DNA of 64,000 bases from Dentipellis sp. KUC8613 (GCA_002286715.1 NSJX01000001.1:2257898-2321897), one strand, 5' to 3'. Positions 49,038-64,000 are shown, counted from the stretch's first letter. Numbers and translations are program-made. Notes: generated by a model not told the origin, from the sequence alone.

Positions 49038-49051
49038 CCGGCGCTAATCCT
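49038..49051. promoter_or_regulatory. Shared upstream word of the GMC genes, copy 2
   Basis: Second occurrence of CCGGCGCTAATCCT. In both copies a GCCGGC/GGCAAAC...GCCGTAC-like stretch follows within 30 bp, so the similarity extends beyond the 14-mer. Confidence 0.4.
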
Positions 49052-49487
49052 CGTTAGCTTCCCGGCAAACGCCGTACTGTGCAATTCGCTTGGCGATTTT
49101 AGTTCACTTTGCACATCACCCATCTTCACGGATCGACTCCTCTCTCCCTGGTAGCGCGGTGCGCGGCGGTACATCGAGTGTCTCCATCTCTTGCATCGTG
49201 CGTCGTAGGTCGCGGGATAATATTATTTCTACGACCTTCGGGAGCAGCACTGGCTTCCGACGGGCGATCCTGCCTGGACCACGAGCGCTCCTAAATCCCT
49301 ACGGCCGCACGACGGAAGCAGAAGATCCTCCTGCCGCCGGGTTTCCCGACGTCGTCGGCACAGCTGCCGATCGACCGCAGGCATAGGACTCCGCCGTAGC
49401 CCTGCACGATCGTCCATTCTGCTGTCCCTGCGCGCCGCCACACGACGGCGACCGAGTCGGCTGTTTGTGGGGTAGCATGCACTCTCG

Positions 49488-49494
49488 TATAAAG
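49488..49494 (+). promoter_or_regulatory. TATA box of second GMC gene
   Basis: TATAAAG, 100 bp before the start codon, matching in sequence and spacing the box of the first GMC gene. Confidence 0.65.
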
Positions 49495-49587
49495 GCATGC
49501 GTATTGTGATGGAAAGGAAAGTGTCCCAACAGACGCTATTCATTGACATCTCAACCAGACATAACAACTTGAAGAAAGTAACTAGCC

Positions 49588-52753
<3,166 letters not shown>

Positions 52754-53107
52754 AGGGCTACTATACGTATCTAGTCGCTTGCAAGTTGGCTCCGTACCGC
52801 GCGCCATCGGAGTTCCTGTACATTACAATTGGAGTCAGCATTGCTCGTGTATAATAATACTGCGTCCCAGTCGAGATTTTGACCGCTAAGGAATGCTTCA
52901 TGTCGTTTACGCATGCGTCGTGGTCGCGGTCGATAGTTCTGTTGGCTCTGCGCAGCTTGTGCGCAGCTGGGGTCCTTGAATGGCACTCCGTGGCAAACCC
53001 CCGGACACCCCGCCAGGCCACGTAAGATAATATTACTCGCGCGTCATGGTGCCCCAGCTCGAGTAGCCGAGCGGTCCCACTCACCACCGCACTTGCCTCC
53101 TACCACC
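52754..53107. other. Intergenic, GMC copy 2 to SFT2
   Basis: 354 bp with no gene. It should contain the SFT2 promoter. A tRNA-like A-box word at about 53066-53078 has no matching B box. Confidence 0.45.
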
Positions 53108-53950
53108 ATGGCGCCCAACAACACAGAACAGAGCTTCCGCGACAACCTCTCGCAATTCCGCTGGGCGCGCAGTAACGCGGACGACTCGCAGAACCAGGCG
53201 CCGCCGAACCCGTTCTCCCGCTTCTACAATGCCATCGGCGGCGCGTACATCCCGCTGCGCTCAAGCGAGCGGTCGAACGAGGAGGAGGCGTATTTTGCGC
53301 TGTCGAGATGGGAGCGGTGCGTGCTGCTCGGCTTTTGTGCTGGGTGAATGCTGAGATGTGGGTGCGCCAGGTTGCTAGGGTTTTTGGGATGCCTGGCGGG
53401 TGCGGCGGTCTGCTTCGCCGTGGCGTTCTTCACGCTGCCGCTGCTCGCTCTGCGGCCAGCGAAGTTCGCACTCTCGTTTAGGTGCGTCTTGTCGCCATTG
53501 TACACCGAGACTCCTGCTCATGAAATGCGGCAGCTTGGGATCTCTGCTTGTAATGTTCGGGTACGTCTTGCCGCTCGGGTTCCCATGTCTTCTCGCACCT
53601 CACACCAACCCTCCAATGCAGCTTCTCAGTCCTCATTGGGCCCATAAACCACATAAAGCACCTCGTCTCCAAAGAACGACTCCCATTCTCAATAGCATAC
53701 TTCGCCAGTCTCGGGCTAACGCTCTATTTCTCACTTGGAGTAAGCATCCTCCCATTCTCTTTCCTGCATGAAGCGCCCAAGCTGACACGGTTTCCAGCCG
53801 CACTCGTACATCGGCTCCCTCGTCGGTGCGATCGTGCAAATCGTCGCGCTCGCGTCCTACATACTCGCATACTTCCCCGGCGGCATCCAGACGCTGCGCT
53901 TCGGCGGCTCGATGGCCCTGCGGGGCGCCGGCAGCCTGCTCCCCGTATAA
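53108..53950 (+). CDS. SFT2: Vesicle transport protein SFT2
   Basis: Tetraspanning Golgi membrane protein acting in endosome/cis-Golgi vesicle fusion with syntaxins; 205 residues. Exons: 53108-53316, 53371-53481, 53533-53559, 53622-53739, 53798-53950. A hydrophilic N-terminus (MAPNNTEQSFRDNLSQFRWA) ends in FALSRWERLLGFLGCLAGAA, the family entry to the first helix. Four hydrophobic helices follow, including FAVAFFTLPLLALRPAKFAL, LGSLLVMFGFSVLIGP, FSIAYFASLGLTLYFSLGPH and VGAIVQIVALASYILAYFPGG. The FPGG and the ending RFGGSMALRGAGSLLPV match Sft2. The third exon is 27 nt. Convergent with NUP192, only 199 bp between the stop codons. Confidence 0.95.
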
Positions 53951-54149
53951 CCCGCTGCTTTGCTCCGCTCTCCCCAGCGAACCACGATATGTCGATACGT
54001 ATCTTATTTTGTTTCAGTGCGGGTGACACGGACGGGACGCGGGACGCATTATAGCTACATTCTGACTGCTGCGCTGTACAAATAGCTGTTATATACCTAG
54101 GCCTACAGGCTCGCCGCCCCCGATGCGATTCACGCTGCTATTAATCAAG

Positions 54150-57100
54150 CTAGGGCCCGTCGGCCGACGACGACATCTCGTCTTCGACGTGCAGGCCGAC
54201 CGTGTCTCTGAGCCGCCGGCACATGATCTCGATGTACGCTTTGTTTGACCGCCAGTCGCTTCCGGTTGACTCGGGATCCTGTTACATTAACGAGGTAATT
54301 AGCTGTGGGTATTATAGTGAGAAGGCGGGATTGCGACGTACGAGGTCAAGAGCGCCCAACCGATGCAGTGTCGGAGCCAGTCTTTTTGCCGCCTCACCGC
54401 GGAACGAGTCGCTATCCGCAGACGTGGACGACGCGAGGTGCCGCATGACGCCCGACGTCGACGCCTTCAGCGACGGGTTGTTGATGTGCTGCCCTTCGAC
54501 GTAGTAGGAGCTGTGCCGCCACAGGAGCAGCAGGAGCATCTCGACGGATGCTGTGGGTGCGTGCGTCAGGATGCGGCAAGATGAGAAGGGCGACAGGACC
54601 GACCGATGAGCGTTTTCGCGCGGGAGCGGGAGCGGTTGCATATCCGCTCGAGCTCGCAGCATATGAGGTATCGCCTCTGCCCGAGGTCGAGGTCGTTCAT
54701 TGCGTCAGGATCGGACAGGGTGATGATCTACAACAGTGTAAGTTTCCCAAAATGTCGACAACGCATAGAGGCCGCAGACGCACATCCTGGATATTCTCGA
54801 CCCTGATGTGGTCCTTGTTGGACAGCTCTGCAGTGATACCGGCGATCTGGTTCAGCGTGTCCACGAGGTCCCCGCAGAGGTCGTGAAGTGCTTCGATCGC
54901 ATCTCCCACAGTTGGCACGGTCGCTGTTCACAGAATCAAGATCAGTCTAGTGCTCGAGGATTTGCAGGAGAGCAACTTACAAATAACACGCGAAGGTTGG
55001 TCATATCCGCGCGGTGTGCTCATAATAGGCGACAAGACCAGCGTAATCTCAGACTCTACATAGGACATCAGCGAAGAGTCCCATGGATGGCATAACAGTG
55101 CATACCCGTGAAGTCACTCGCAGTCCCAATATACACGATGAGCGCATTCCGGAGAAGCTGCTCCTTCTGTCGAATAGAAATGTCGAACTTCGACTCCGAG
55201 CCATAACCTGGTATTTATAGATGAGTTGCAGAACAGAAGATATACTATAAGAGCATACCTGGTGCGGGCGTGCTAGCATCCTGCCTCTCCTGATCAGTCA
55301 CAGGATGGATCCTCTGCGACCAGTGGCCAGACCCAAGGCTGCGCGCTGCCAGGCTCAGGATAGCAGAATGGACGCTGCCGAAGCCCGTGTTGCCAGAAAG
55401 CTAAAGCAGGTAAGCGTCAGCAAGAGCGACAGAGAGCGGAAAGATGAGGACGCTGACGAGTTCGTTCTTGGGCACCTGCGGGAGGACGTAGGCACAGAGG
55501 AGGACAAGCAGGTGAATCTCGTCCAACATCGGGAGCGAGAGCTCTTCGCTATCGACTTTCAGAAGGATAACGATGGTGTCGCGATGGCTGGATAGGAACT
55601 CCAATGCCTAGACGGGTGTCAGTAGTTTACCTGGAAAGCAAAAGACATACTCACCTGTCGCGCTGCTGTACCATGGCTATGACCAAGCGTAGCCAAGATG
55701 CCAACGACGAGTTGGACAGCAGGCATGAAGAGCTGGTGATAGCGCTGAATCGCAGAAGGCAGAAAGCTGTCGTAATCTACAACATGTGTTAGAACAATGC
55801 GCGCAATGACAGGAAAATACTGCAACGTACCCATGAACGACTGGTCGGCCTCTGGCCTCGAATCCAAGTATTCGCAATCAGCAAGGATAGACAAGAGCCG
55901 TGCCTCCAAAAGCCGCTCCGCGCCTTGTCTCGTCTCCGCAATCCGAATGAAGAGCGACATCTTCGCCTCGTAAACGTAGAGCGCATTGAGATCATCTACA
56001 GAACTCGTCAGTACAACGATGGATGATGGTACTTGCATGCAGTCCACATACCAGGATCCGGCTTCAACACCGCCTGCAGCCTCTGATCCGCCTCCTTCAT
56101 CCCACGCACGAAGTTCTGCGCCGTCCCCTGCCTCACCAACGCATGCAACACGACGTTCTGCTTATCTCCACGCGCCAAGTGGACGAGGCAATCGAGCAGC
56201 ATGAACGCCACGGTCTTCCACACCTCCGTCCCGTCGGTCGCATCCCTAGATACAGTCCCAACGAGGCGTTCGATGACGGGCTTCATGACGTCCAAGCTGC
56301 CAGACTCCAACACGGACGATGGCGAGGACTGGCGGCCGAGGTGAGATGGAAGCGTGAGGGAGGTTGAGGACTGGTTGAGACTGAACATCGTGTCTTCACG
56401 GTTGGCCGAGGCCGAGAGCGAAAGCGCCAGTCCATTGGCCCGACTGCTGGAGATATCCAGGGAGGTATCGGAGGTGATCAAGTGGAAGTAATTGATGAGG
56501 GTTGCATACAAGTTGCCGCGCACGAGCTCTATCCGATGGTCCAGCACACATTCCAGCAGACTGCGCAACAACGCATACAGGCGCTCCGAGGGCAGCGAGC
56601 CCGCGTCCGAGTCGACGCCGGCCGACTGCACGAGCAGCTGGCTGCGCCTGTCCTCCCTGAGCTTGGTGATGAGCGACAGCGACACCTCCGAAAGCAGGAT
56701 GGCGGTCGCGTCGAAGATGGTGGGAGACCGCATGATGATGGGCAGCTCGTGCAGGAGGTCGAAGAGCATCGTCTCGCGGCGGTCTCGAGGAAGGCGTGAA
56801 AAGCATTTGACGAGCGTCATGTCGACGAGCCTGCGCCAGGCGTCAAACCCGGTTGCGACGGCGAAGCCGACCTCCCGACGGTGGTTCTCCACTGCGCAGC
56901 TCTCCAGGACATACGAGGTCTCCGCGTCGAGGCGCTCTGCCAGGGCTTCCGTGACGATTTGGCCTTGCAGATGCAGCGAGCGCCGTGCGGCTATGAGGAG
57001 CGTGAGGACAGTGTTCTTGTCCACAATTTCGCAGCCTTTCTCGTCCACACGCACACATGTGCCGAGGTTCAGTCCGCCGAGCAATTGAAGGTCGACGTTC

Positions 57101-60100
57101 TCGAGGCTGAGGGAGTCTGCCCAGTCGAACGACATTGACTGCACAAACTCGACGATGCGCATGTGCGACTGTCCTGTCTCGCGGAAAGGCCTGAACATCT
57201 GGTCCTCCCAATCCTCGTCCTCGAATTGCTGCTCCTCGTTGCCATAGATCAGCTCCAACAGCTCCGCAACGCTCTTGTAGTGACCGCGGTTGGTGAGCGC
57301 ATGCAGGTCCAGAGCCACCAAATCGAAAATGTAGGACCGAAGGCGCAGGAAAGAGGTGAGCGCCGAAACGGAAGTCGCGACCCTCGCGCCGTCGCTGTAT
57401 TGCACCTCGATAGTCGGCTCCTGTACTTCAGGCGCCTTGTACGGCAGCACTGCCAACTGACGAGCGAAGAAGTCCTCTCGGGTCCTGAGATAGCGCATCG
57501 TGAAGTCGGAGGTGCGGGGATGCATGCACAGCTGGTACACCACGCGGTAATACCTCTCCGCGATCTCAGGCAACGAGAGGAAGAGAGGAACAGCATGGAC
57601 GTCGTTGGCTTGCTCGCGTTGCTTTCCCTTGGAAGACTGTCTTGGGATGCCCATGTTGAGCCAGTCCAAGATGACATGGATGGGAGCTCTTGCGGAACCC
57701 AGCGCATGAGGGTCCTGGATTTGGCCGGAGGTCGTGCTGCCGAGCAGGATGAGGTGCGCCACGTTCGGGTAGGAGAAGCCAGATTGTGTGTTCTGAATGA
57801 GTAAATCCAGTGCCGCAACTCTGACGGCTTGAGACAGGGTGTCGGGCAGATACTCTACGTCTGGAGCCCCAGCACCAGTGTATTGGTCTGCGTCGGCTTC
57901 AGCGACGTCGAGATTGTCATCGGCATCGACCTCCAGAATCCTCCTATACCCATCGATGATCCTCACAGAGTCACTGCTCCGCTCCAGCAAGGTCGTCAGA
58001 TTCGGGAAGGCCGTAGATTTGGCGAGCAGCGTAAGGACCTTGATGGACAATAGCTGAAGCTCGGAGTGTGAGGCATATGTGACATACGCAGCCAATGCCG
58101 GTGCATATTGAGGAGCGAAAGACAGCGCCTGGTCGAGTTTCGTGAAGTATGAACGAGGGTGGATGGTTCCGATGGACGTTGAGCTGTTGAACTGAGTGAG
58201 GAGAGGGATCAGGACGTCCAAGTAGACGTCTTGGATCTCTAGTACCCGATGAATGATCCTCAACACCCTGACGATGGTGCGCGGGAATATAGGCTCATCG
58301 TCGCCGAAGCCCTTGTCGAATCCATCGACTCCATCGACGAGGTAAGTCAGGATACTCGCTTGCAGAGCCGAATTGGTGAGAAGTCGCTGCATGATGTCAA
58401 ATCCAGGGTGAGTGAAGAACGGCGTCAAGACATCGCCGGAGATTTGCTGATCCTCGGCGGACGCGAGCGACTCCAAGTCATAGCTGGCCAGGCAGCGCTC
58501 CATGAATGACAAGCACAGATCATTGAGCTGCCACCTTTCTCTTGGGAAGTTGTAGTCCCGGGTGGGTATTTTCAAGAAGACCTCGTCAATGACGAATGCG
58601 ACGTAAGGTCCGATCCCTGGCTGGCGATATGGGTGGCCCAAGCCCTCTGGTATTGTGTTCCCCGGTTCCCCGTCAATGATACGGCTCTTCAAAGGCACTC
58701 TTTTGGGCGTGTGGATGAGTGTGCTCAGCAGCTTAACAAAAGAGATCGTTTCCGGGTATACCCTGTTCGCCTCCTCCACGAGTTCCAATTCCGCTTCAAT
58801 GCCCTTCTTCGCGAGGGACCCACCGCCGCGCACTTGAATGAGCTCTGAGCGTTCGATGAATATCCAGACGGATCTGCAGATGTCCACGCCCGCAGAGCCT
58901 GCGCCCGGCTCGCAGAAGGCAGCAAGAGACTCGAAGACGGAGGCCTTCAGCTCAAGTGCGATGCCAAGATGAATCAGGGACAGCAATGTCGGGATGACAC
59001 GCATGTGACTATGGCTGCCGAGAGCGATGCGCGCGGCGACGGAGAAGCTGACCACAGTCGACAAAAGGCGCAGGAAACACTGCGCAAGCCAGACATCCTT
59101 GTTGCTCAGAACGAGTTGTTGCTGATTCTGCTGACCTTGGTGTGTCGAAAGGAAACCCATCTGTGATATGGAGCCCTGAGGGAATTGCTGGCCCTGGCGA
59201 ACGTTCGTGCCAGCAGCGACCCAAGAATCCAACAGGCCAAAGATTGTAGCCCAGGATGCGATGGCGCCACTAGCATACGACGATGATCCAGAATTTGGCA
59301 GCATGCTCCCTGCGACCACCTCGCCGCCACCACGCACCAAGAAGTTGTAAGCCAGTTCACTACACTGTTGGCCCTTGGCGAGGCCTGCCAGCATGTCGTA
59401 CAACGCAATAGACATGTCTGCGTCGCGCGGCTGAGTTGACCACACCGCCCACTGCAAGAAGGCAGGCAGACGGCCCGCAGAGGACTCCAACACCTCTGTG
59501 TAGGTGGCCTTTTGGCTGTCTGACGGACCGGCGCCCCAGAACTGCAAAGCGCGCTCTGGCGGCAGGTTGGTGTACAAGATGCCGATGAACGAGAACAACA
59601 TGGCGATGTCGTTGCGAGGCTGTTGTGGAGGTGCGGAGGTGGATTCTGCGCGAGCTGTTGTCGAACGGAACATGCGCGACCGGTCAGACCTTGCATTTGC
59701 GAGAGTAAAGTCTTCTTGCCGTTGCTTGATCTTCCGAAGCTCGGACGAAGCGTGTGTAATGGCGGAGCGAACCAGAGTCTCGAAGGTCTGCAGGATCGCA
59801 GGCTTGAAGTCGTCCTCAGGCGGCTCCTGGTGCTGCTCTGTCTCGGGCAAGTGCAGGGCAGACGCAGCGTACGAGCCAGGAGGGAAGAGACCTTCCTTTC
59901 TTTGCAGTTTCGCTACAGAGACCGCAAGATACGAAAACACATCTCCTTGAACGGCATTCCAGACGTTGGTCTCAAGCTCGTCAGACTTGAAACCTTCTTT
60001 GTGCTCGAGCGTCGGTTCTCGATGTCTGACCTCGGTCAAGAAAAGCGTCCACTTCAAGAGAATGGTAGCCTTCAGTCCACCCTCTGTCCAGGCCGCCTGC

Positions 60101-61113
60101 AGGTTCAAGCGGTTCTTCATAAGGTTAAGAGTCGAAGGTTCGGTGGCAAGCCGCTGGCGGCGTTGGCCAATAAGGGAATCTGGATCTGACGGGTCGAATG
60201 CGACGAGAAGGGTTGCCAGGAGATAGTAGGTCATTGAGTGTCGGTTGTTCTGCTGCAGCCAGGGGACGATACGCTCGACTTCGGGGGAGTGAAGGTGCCC
60301 TTGCCGCGCCAGGAGGTATAGTACAGTTGCAAGAGACCGGCGCTCGAGTTTGAGGGATTCGAGTCTCGCGGCATGGACATCTTGACTAAGGCTCACATTT
60401 GCGCCTGTGTATGCACAGAGAGTTCATAAGATGTAATGACGCGAGAAGCGTCTGAAACGCACCTTGGATCACAGTGTTACTCTGGGCGTTCTGTTTAGCT
60501 GTCTGGGCTTGCGTGATCACTTGCTCCATCCCCTGCACCGCAGACAGAATCCTCGCAGCAAGACCCTTGTCGTTCTCCATCTCCGGAACGAAGTATGTCT
60601 CCACAAACGCGCCCAACTTCTTGTGAAGAGGGAGCGCAAGCGGCGAGTCGGCATATTCGGCGGCCTCGATGAGGAAGCGAAGGCAGTCGACCAGGTCGCG
60701 GCGTCTTCTGTGGTGTTCCAGCACAACAGCTTCGACGACTTCCTTCGGGTTGAGGTTTGGGTTTTCGGTCAAGAGGTCGTGCGCGAGGACGGCAACATAA
60801 TGTTCGGAACAGTTCAGGGTATTGGCGAGGGCCACAACCTGGTTGGTGAACTCGGCATTGACGGCGAACGACCGGCCGTTGACGTTTATTTTGCCTATTT
60901 TCCATATTAAAGATAGTTCAGGAGAGTAAAGGCAGCACACGCACCACTCTGCAACTCTTTGCGATCGGCGTCATTGGGTGGCTTGACTTCAAACAGCTTC
61001 ACCAAAGCAGGCCTATACAGCACCAGCAAGTCGAAGAGCTCCTGCTCATCAGTGACGCTCCCGGGGCTGATGGCGTTTTTGAGAAGGGTGCGTAGAGGGG
61101 AGAGCGATTCCAT
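54150..61113 (-). CDS. NUP192: Nucleoporin Nup192/NUP205 (inner ring)
   Basis: Large alpha-solenoid scaffold of the inner ring of the nuclear pore, binding Nic96 and Nup53. About 2,100 residues, near human NUP205 (2,012). The proposed start is ATG 61113 (MESLSPLRTLLKNAISPGSV). Exon 1 ends at about 60945, exon 2 lies within 60890-60465, and one very long exon (about 60405-56050, about 1,455 codons) codes for most of the protein. Ten or so short exons follow to the stop at 54152-54150. Diagnostic stretches: YRPALVKLFEVKPPNDADRK, EFTNQVVALANTLNCSEHYV, RHSMTYYLLATLLVAFDPSD, LKWTLFLTEVRHREPTLEHK, FLSTHQGQQNQQQLVLSNKD and PGYGSESKFDISIRQKEQLL. The protein ends DEMSSSADGP. An earlier in-frame ATG at 61206 exists, but its codons look like leader sequence. 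Confidence 0.93.
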
Positions 61114-61866
61114 GAGGAGCGCGCCCCTGCAATGGTAAAGCGGTTGAACGCGTCGTACGGGCTCAGCGCGGTTTGCGGCCTCTTGGTGGCTGTGCTGGCG
61201 CCTCAACGCGACGCGCCTCCTAAAGTTACCACTGGCAGGCCTGCTGGTGGGGACGGCTTGCAGGTCCTCTACATCCGCATGTGCTAGAGTGCAGGAAGAT
61301 AGATAATGATACGACAGTCATTCATTCATTCGATTTTTGCATATGTTATGTACTGAAGAAATGAAGGCCTACTGCAAGATGGGGTATATTGGTCTCCGAA
61401 AGAAGACCGTGCAGCCAAGCGCGAATTATAGTGCTACACATTTCAGTACATCATACGAACATGTGCAGTGCAGTGCCGTCCAGTCTAAACAAGTCCCCGC
61501 ATTGCCAACATAATAAGTACCGTATGAATATGAAAACGAGGAAATGGCATAGTACACGAGCTGTGAATAAGTAACGTTGCGGAGTGATGAAGACCATGCA
61601 TGCGGAGTATATCGACGACGGCATACATGGAGGGGGAACGAGCCAAGGTTGGCAGTTGTATGAGGAGTACAGGTTGAATCAGCCGGAGCGTGAGGATCAA
61701 GAAAGCTTGAAGCCATAGAAGGTAAGTCGACGTTGTATACATAAGTATGAGAGACATGGCGTGGTATTTGAGTATATTTGATTTAAGAGTTTATGAGATG
61801 AAGACGGAGTTGATTTCGTTGATTGCGCTCCGCGATGAGTGGGCATTCTTGCATGAGTATGACGAA
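61114..61866. other. Intergenic, CNOT11 3' flank and NUP192 promoter
   Basis: 753 bp, clearly more AT-rich than the flanking genes. Open frames here have no family resemblance. Nothing else seen. Confidence 0.5.
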
Positions 61867-63475
61867 TCAGAATCTGCTGGCAGCGATGAGGCGGTAGAGT
61901 GCGTTGGCTTCTTCGAGTCGGGAAGTGCGAAGTGCAAAGTGCGCCATTTCGGCCGAGTCCGCATCAGAGGAGGGATCAACGATCCCAAGCTTCATAAGGG
62001 CGGAGAAGAAGCGACAAAGCTAGAGGATCGAAGTATTTCAGTGCTTGGTGCTCGGCGTGAAGGAATGTGCGGAGCTTACATTCCGCACGCCTGTAGCAAA
62101 GCGATCGTCGCTGATCAGGCCCTCATGTTCATCTTTCTCAGCTTTTTCAAGCCATTGGATGCTCTCGTGGATGAACCTGCCAAGGACTTCTGCGCGGACG
62201 ACATCTGCGACCGTCGTCTTGCCGCCGGTTGTAGCATCCACGACTGACGACGAGTCACGGAGGAGCTGCCCAAGGACGTCGAAGGTAGGCAAAGTTGGCG
62301 GCAGCCGCGAGAGGATCTCTAGGTATGTGCTTGCGCCTTGCGGATTTGACTTGATGGGAGGCTGCGATAACAGCGCCACCAGAAGCGGGTGCGCGATAGT
62401 GGGATTATGTGCGATGATGGGCGGGAGGTCTAAGGATGTTAATATTGAGGGCGAAGTTAGTTGAGAAACCAGAGGACGAAGGAGCTGGTAAATCATATGT
62501 GATCAGGCGCCCATCAAAGACCACATGGGTGAGTGCGTACCCGTTGTTCTGAAAGAGTCAAGACACGTTCACGGGCGGCAAATATCAGACTCATCGCGTG
62601 CGAGAGAAGCTGGATCCTTTCTTCCTCTTCAGATGAAGTCGCGAAATCTTGCGTGTCGTTAGACGCCGTAGTAGGCTTTCCTGAGCCAATAGCCATCTGG
62701 CGTCCGTTGGACGAAGTTCTAGATGCATCCTGCTGCCCGACAGAACCAGAAAGCGTATCGTCTTCGAAACTGACGTGCGAGCTCAATCTATGATCGCGAT
62801 CAACAGTTTGCTTCACTCACGGGTCGAAGTTGCTCTTCCCAGCAATCGCCTCTTCATCTAAGGTCAAATTAAACGCTCTCAGCCGGGGTGGAAGTGGAGA
62901 ACGAGCCAATGTGGTCGGCGAGTAAGGCCCGATCTGGGGGATGTTAATCAAAGAACACCAAGCGTCGATCTGAGACTTACATCTTGTCCGTCACCTTTCA
63001 GAACCTTCCAGAGGACCCACACTAGCTGCTCATTTTCTCCGACACCACCGTTATCCGAGACCTGCTGGGCGGCGGTTCTTTCTTTTATGAATATATCGTA
63101 TAGGACAGACTTGAACGGATTAAGAGCAATCGGATGCGGGGCGTATAATGAGTACAATATATAAGCAACGAGGATTCGTTGCGAGAGCTGTCGAGCAGGT
63201 CATGGAGCAAGCATACACGTGAGTAATAAAACAAACAAGGGAACAGCGGCACTGACTTCAGTACGAGGGGAGTCCAGGAGTGGCAGCAACGCGTCCAGCG
63301 CCAGCTGAAACCGCGCGATGGGCTGAACGAGCTGAGAGAAGGCCTGCGCAGCAGTCGAACATGGCATCGTATAGGCCTTGGAGAGCAGATGGCCAACCGA
63401 GGCGCGGAGCGGGTCGCTCTGCATTTGCAGGGGCGGCGGCGCGTGGAACGCAGAGTGCGTCTGTGTAGCCTGCAT
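61867..63475 (-). CDS. CNOT11: CCR4-NOT complex subunit 11
   Basis: Subunit of the CCR4-NOT deadenylase complex, binding CNOT10 and CNOT1. 441 residues from six exons: 63475-63257, 63187-62981, 62933-62821, 62769-62541, 62484-62080, 62019-61867; phases agree. The N-terminal part (MQATQTHSAFHAPPPLQM, LVAYILYSLYAPHPIALNPF, LVWVLWKVLKGDGQD) fits the conserved CNOT11 N-domain, in which NPF begins the motif. A Ser/Glu-rich linker follows (FEDDTLSGSVGQQDASRT). The C-terminal DUF2363-type domain reads LRPLVSQLTSPSILTSLDLP, PIIAHNPTIAHPLLVALLSQ, YLEILSRLPPTLPTFDVLGQ and FIHESIQWLEKAEKDE. It ends EEANALYRLIAASRF. Complete at both ends in this window. Confidence 0.88.
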
Positions 63476-63624
63476 AGATCCGGATAATCAGCAGCGTGAC
63501 TCGCACAGAATTGGCGTATCAACGTCAGAATTGTGGGCAGTGCCTGCGCCAGTGTCGATAACGTCGTGAGCTAATTGTTGTCGTCGAGGGCAGGCCGTGC
63601 CTTTGAATTCGAGGATGACCGACC

Positions 63625-64000
63625 TTACCGCGAGCGCCTCGAGGCCTTGTTTGGCTGTATTTGTCTTTCGTGGCGTCCCTGGCCAGCTGAGGGAACGTTC
63701 TCCTGCTCAAAACAATAAGACGAGGTACATCTGTTCTGCTTTCGTACTATAGCCTGAAGCGAATCAGATTCTCTGACAGATGATGACAGAATTTCGCCGA
63801 AGGATCCGATGTGTGCCTACGTATAGCCGCTCCATCCTTACAGAGCGCACTGGCTTTGACCCCATCTCAGAGCACGGCCACCCACCTCAAACTTACACAT
63901 CTCAGGCCAATCTGCTTCGCAGACGTGATCGATAGACACTTCTTCAAACAGATCTATTTGTTCTGTAGCCCACCGGAAACGCCAGGTCTCTCATGCCAAC
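63625..64000 (-). CDS. Probable 3' end of an unrecognised gene (partial)
   Basis: The minus strand at the right edge reads like coding sequence: TWRFRWATEQIDLFEEVSID, then HVCEADWPEMCKFE. A GTGGGT donor and CGTAG acceptor (intron about 69 nt) join it in phase to AHIGSFGEILSSSVRESDSL, then QAIVRKQNR, with a stop at 63627-63625. I do not recognise the family. The gene would continue beyond 64000. The tail after KQNR is less convincing, and another intron may exist. It could also be upstream exons linked to CNOT11, but that protein looks complete without them. Confidence 0.35.

Larger units (their letters stand above)
48581..49587. other. Intergenic between the two GMC genes
   Basis: 1.0 kb with no gene supported. 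It includes the 3' flank of copy 1, the CCGGCGCTAATCCT word (49038-49051) and the TATA box of copy 2. Confidence 0.55.

Noticed and set aside
53060..53080. tRNA-like A-box word (TAGCCGAGCGGTC)
   Set aside because: It matches a Leu/Ser tRNA A box, but no B box (GGTTCRANTCC) follows within 100 bp and no cloverleaf can be drawn; it sits in the SFT2 promoter.
61426..61757. Two overlapping minus-strand frames between CNOT11 and NUP192
   Set aside because: AT-rich sequence with Ser/Tyr/Leu-biased translation and no conserved pattern; best explained as 3' flank of NUP192-side and CNOT11-side DNA.

Overview
The window looks like nuclear DNA of a filamentous basidiomycete, most likely an agaricomycete. 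The protein-coding genes are eukaryotic and broken by many introns of about 50-60 nt. Coding third positions are very GC-rich, and the gene set is a fungal one: Cla4-type PAK kinase, D-arabinono-1,4-lactone oxidase, Sft2, Noc2, Nup192, GMC oxidoreductases and a fungal HSPA12-like Hsp70. I saw no rRNA, convincing tRNA, transposon or CRISPR array. Exon borders were placed by hand from GT/AG signals, reading phase and family alignments recalled from memory; none was checked against transcripts.

Layout. 0.1-4.4 kb, all minus: a secreted GH16 glucanase-like enzyme, a stand-alone double dihydroneopterin aldolase domain protein and a small single-pass membrane protein. 4.7-9.0 kb, plus: mitochondrial ribosomal protein uS19m and the Cla4-like kinase (PH-CRIB-kinase). 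10.5-15.5 kb: a UBE2G1-type ubiquitin-conjugating enzyme (minus) and ER membrane complex subunit EMC1 (plus) share a 174-bp divergent promoter. 15.9-18.6 kb, minus: a TPR + J-domain co-chaperone whose N-terminus, as I read the exons, is an unusual run of CxxC zinc-ribbon-like motifs. 19.1-23.4 kb, plus: RNA polymerase III second-largest subunit. 25.0-26.6 kb, plus: UBC7/UBE2G2-type E2. 28.5-30.2 kb, minus: ALO1. 30.7-34.1 kb, minus: HSPA12-like Hsp70. 36.4-36.8 kb, plus: a small Cbp6/UQCC2-like mitochondrial protein, isolated between two gene-poor gaps of about 2 kb. 38.7-41.4 kb, minus: NOC2, divergent from a METTL14/Kar4-type MT-A70 protein (41.7-44.1 kb, plus) with a long Met/Gly/Asn-rich tail. 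45.4-52.8 kb, plus: two tandem GMC oxidoreductase paralogues with matching exon structure. 53.1-54.0 kb, plus: SFT2. 54.2-61.1 kb, minus: NUP192/NUP205. 61.9-63.5 kb, minus: CNOT11. The right edge probably carries the 3' part of another minus-strand gene.

Most genes are conserved housekeeping functions: ER quality control (EMC1 and two G-type E2s), tRNA/5S transcription (RPC2), ribosome assembly (NOC2), nuclear transport (NUP192), mRNA turnover and methylation (CNOT11, METTL14), Golgi traffic (SFT2) and polarity signalling (Cla4). The accessory part is the GH16 enzyme and the GMC pair. The most unusual features are the zinc-ribbon/TPR/J-domain architecture, the DPPF motif and low-complexity tail of the METTL14-like protein, and the strong preference for GTRCGY splice donors in housekeeping genes but not in the GMC pair.
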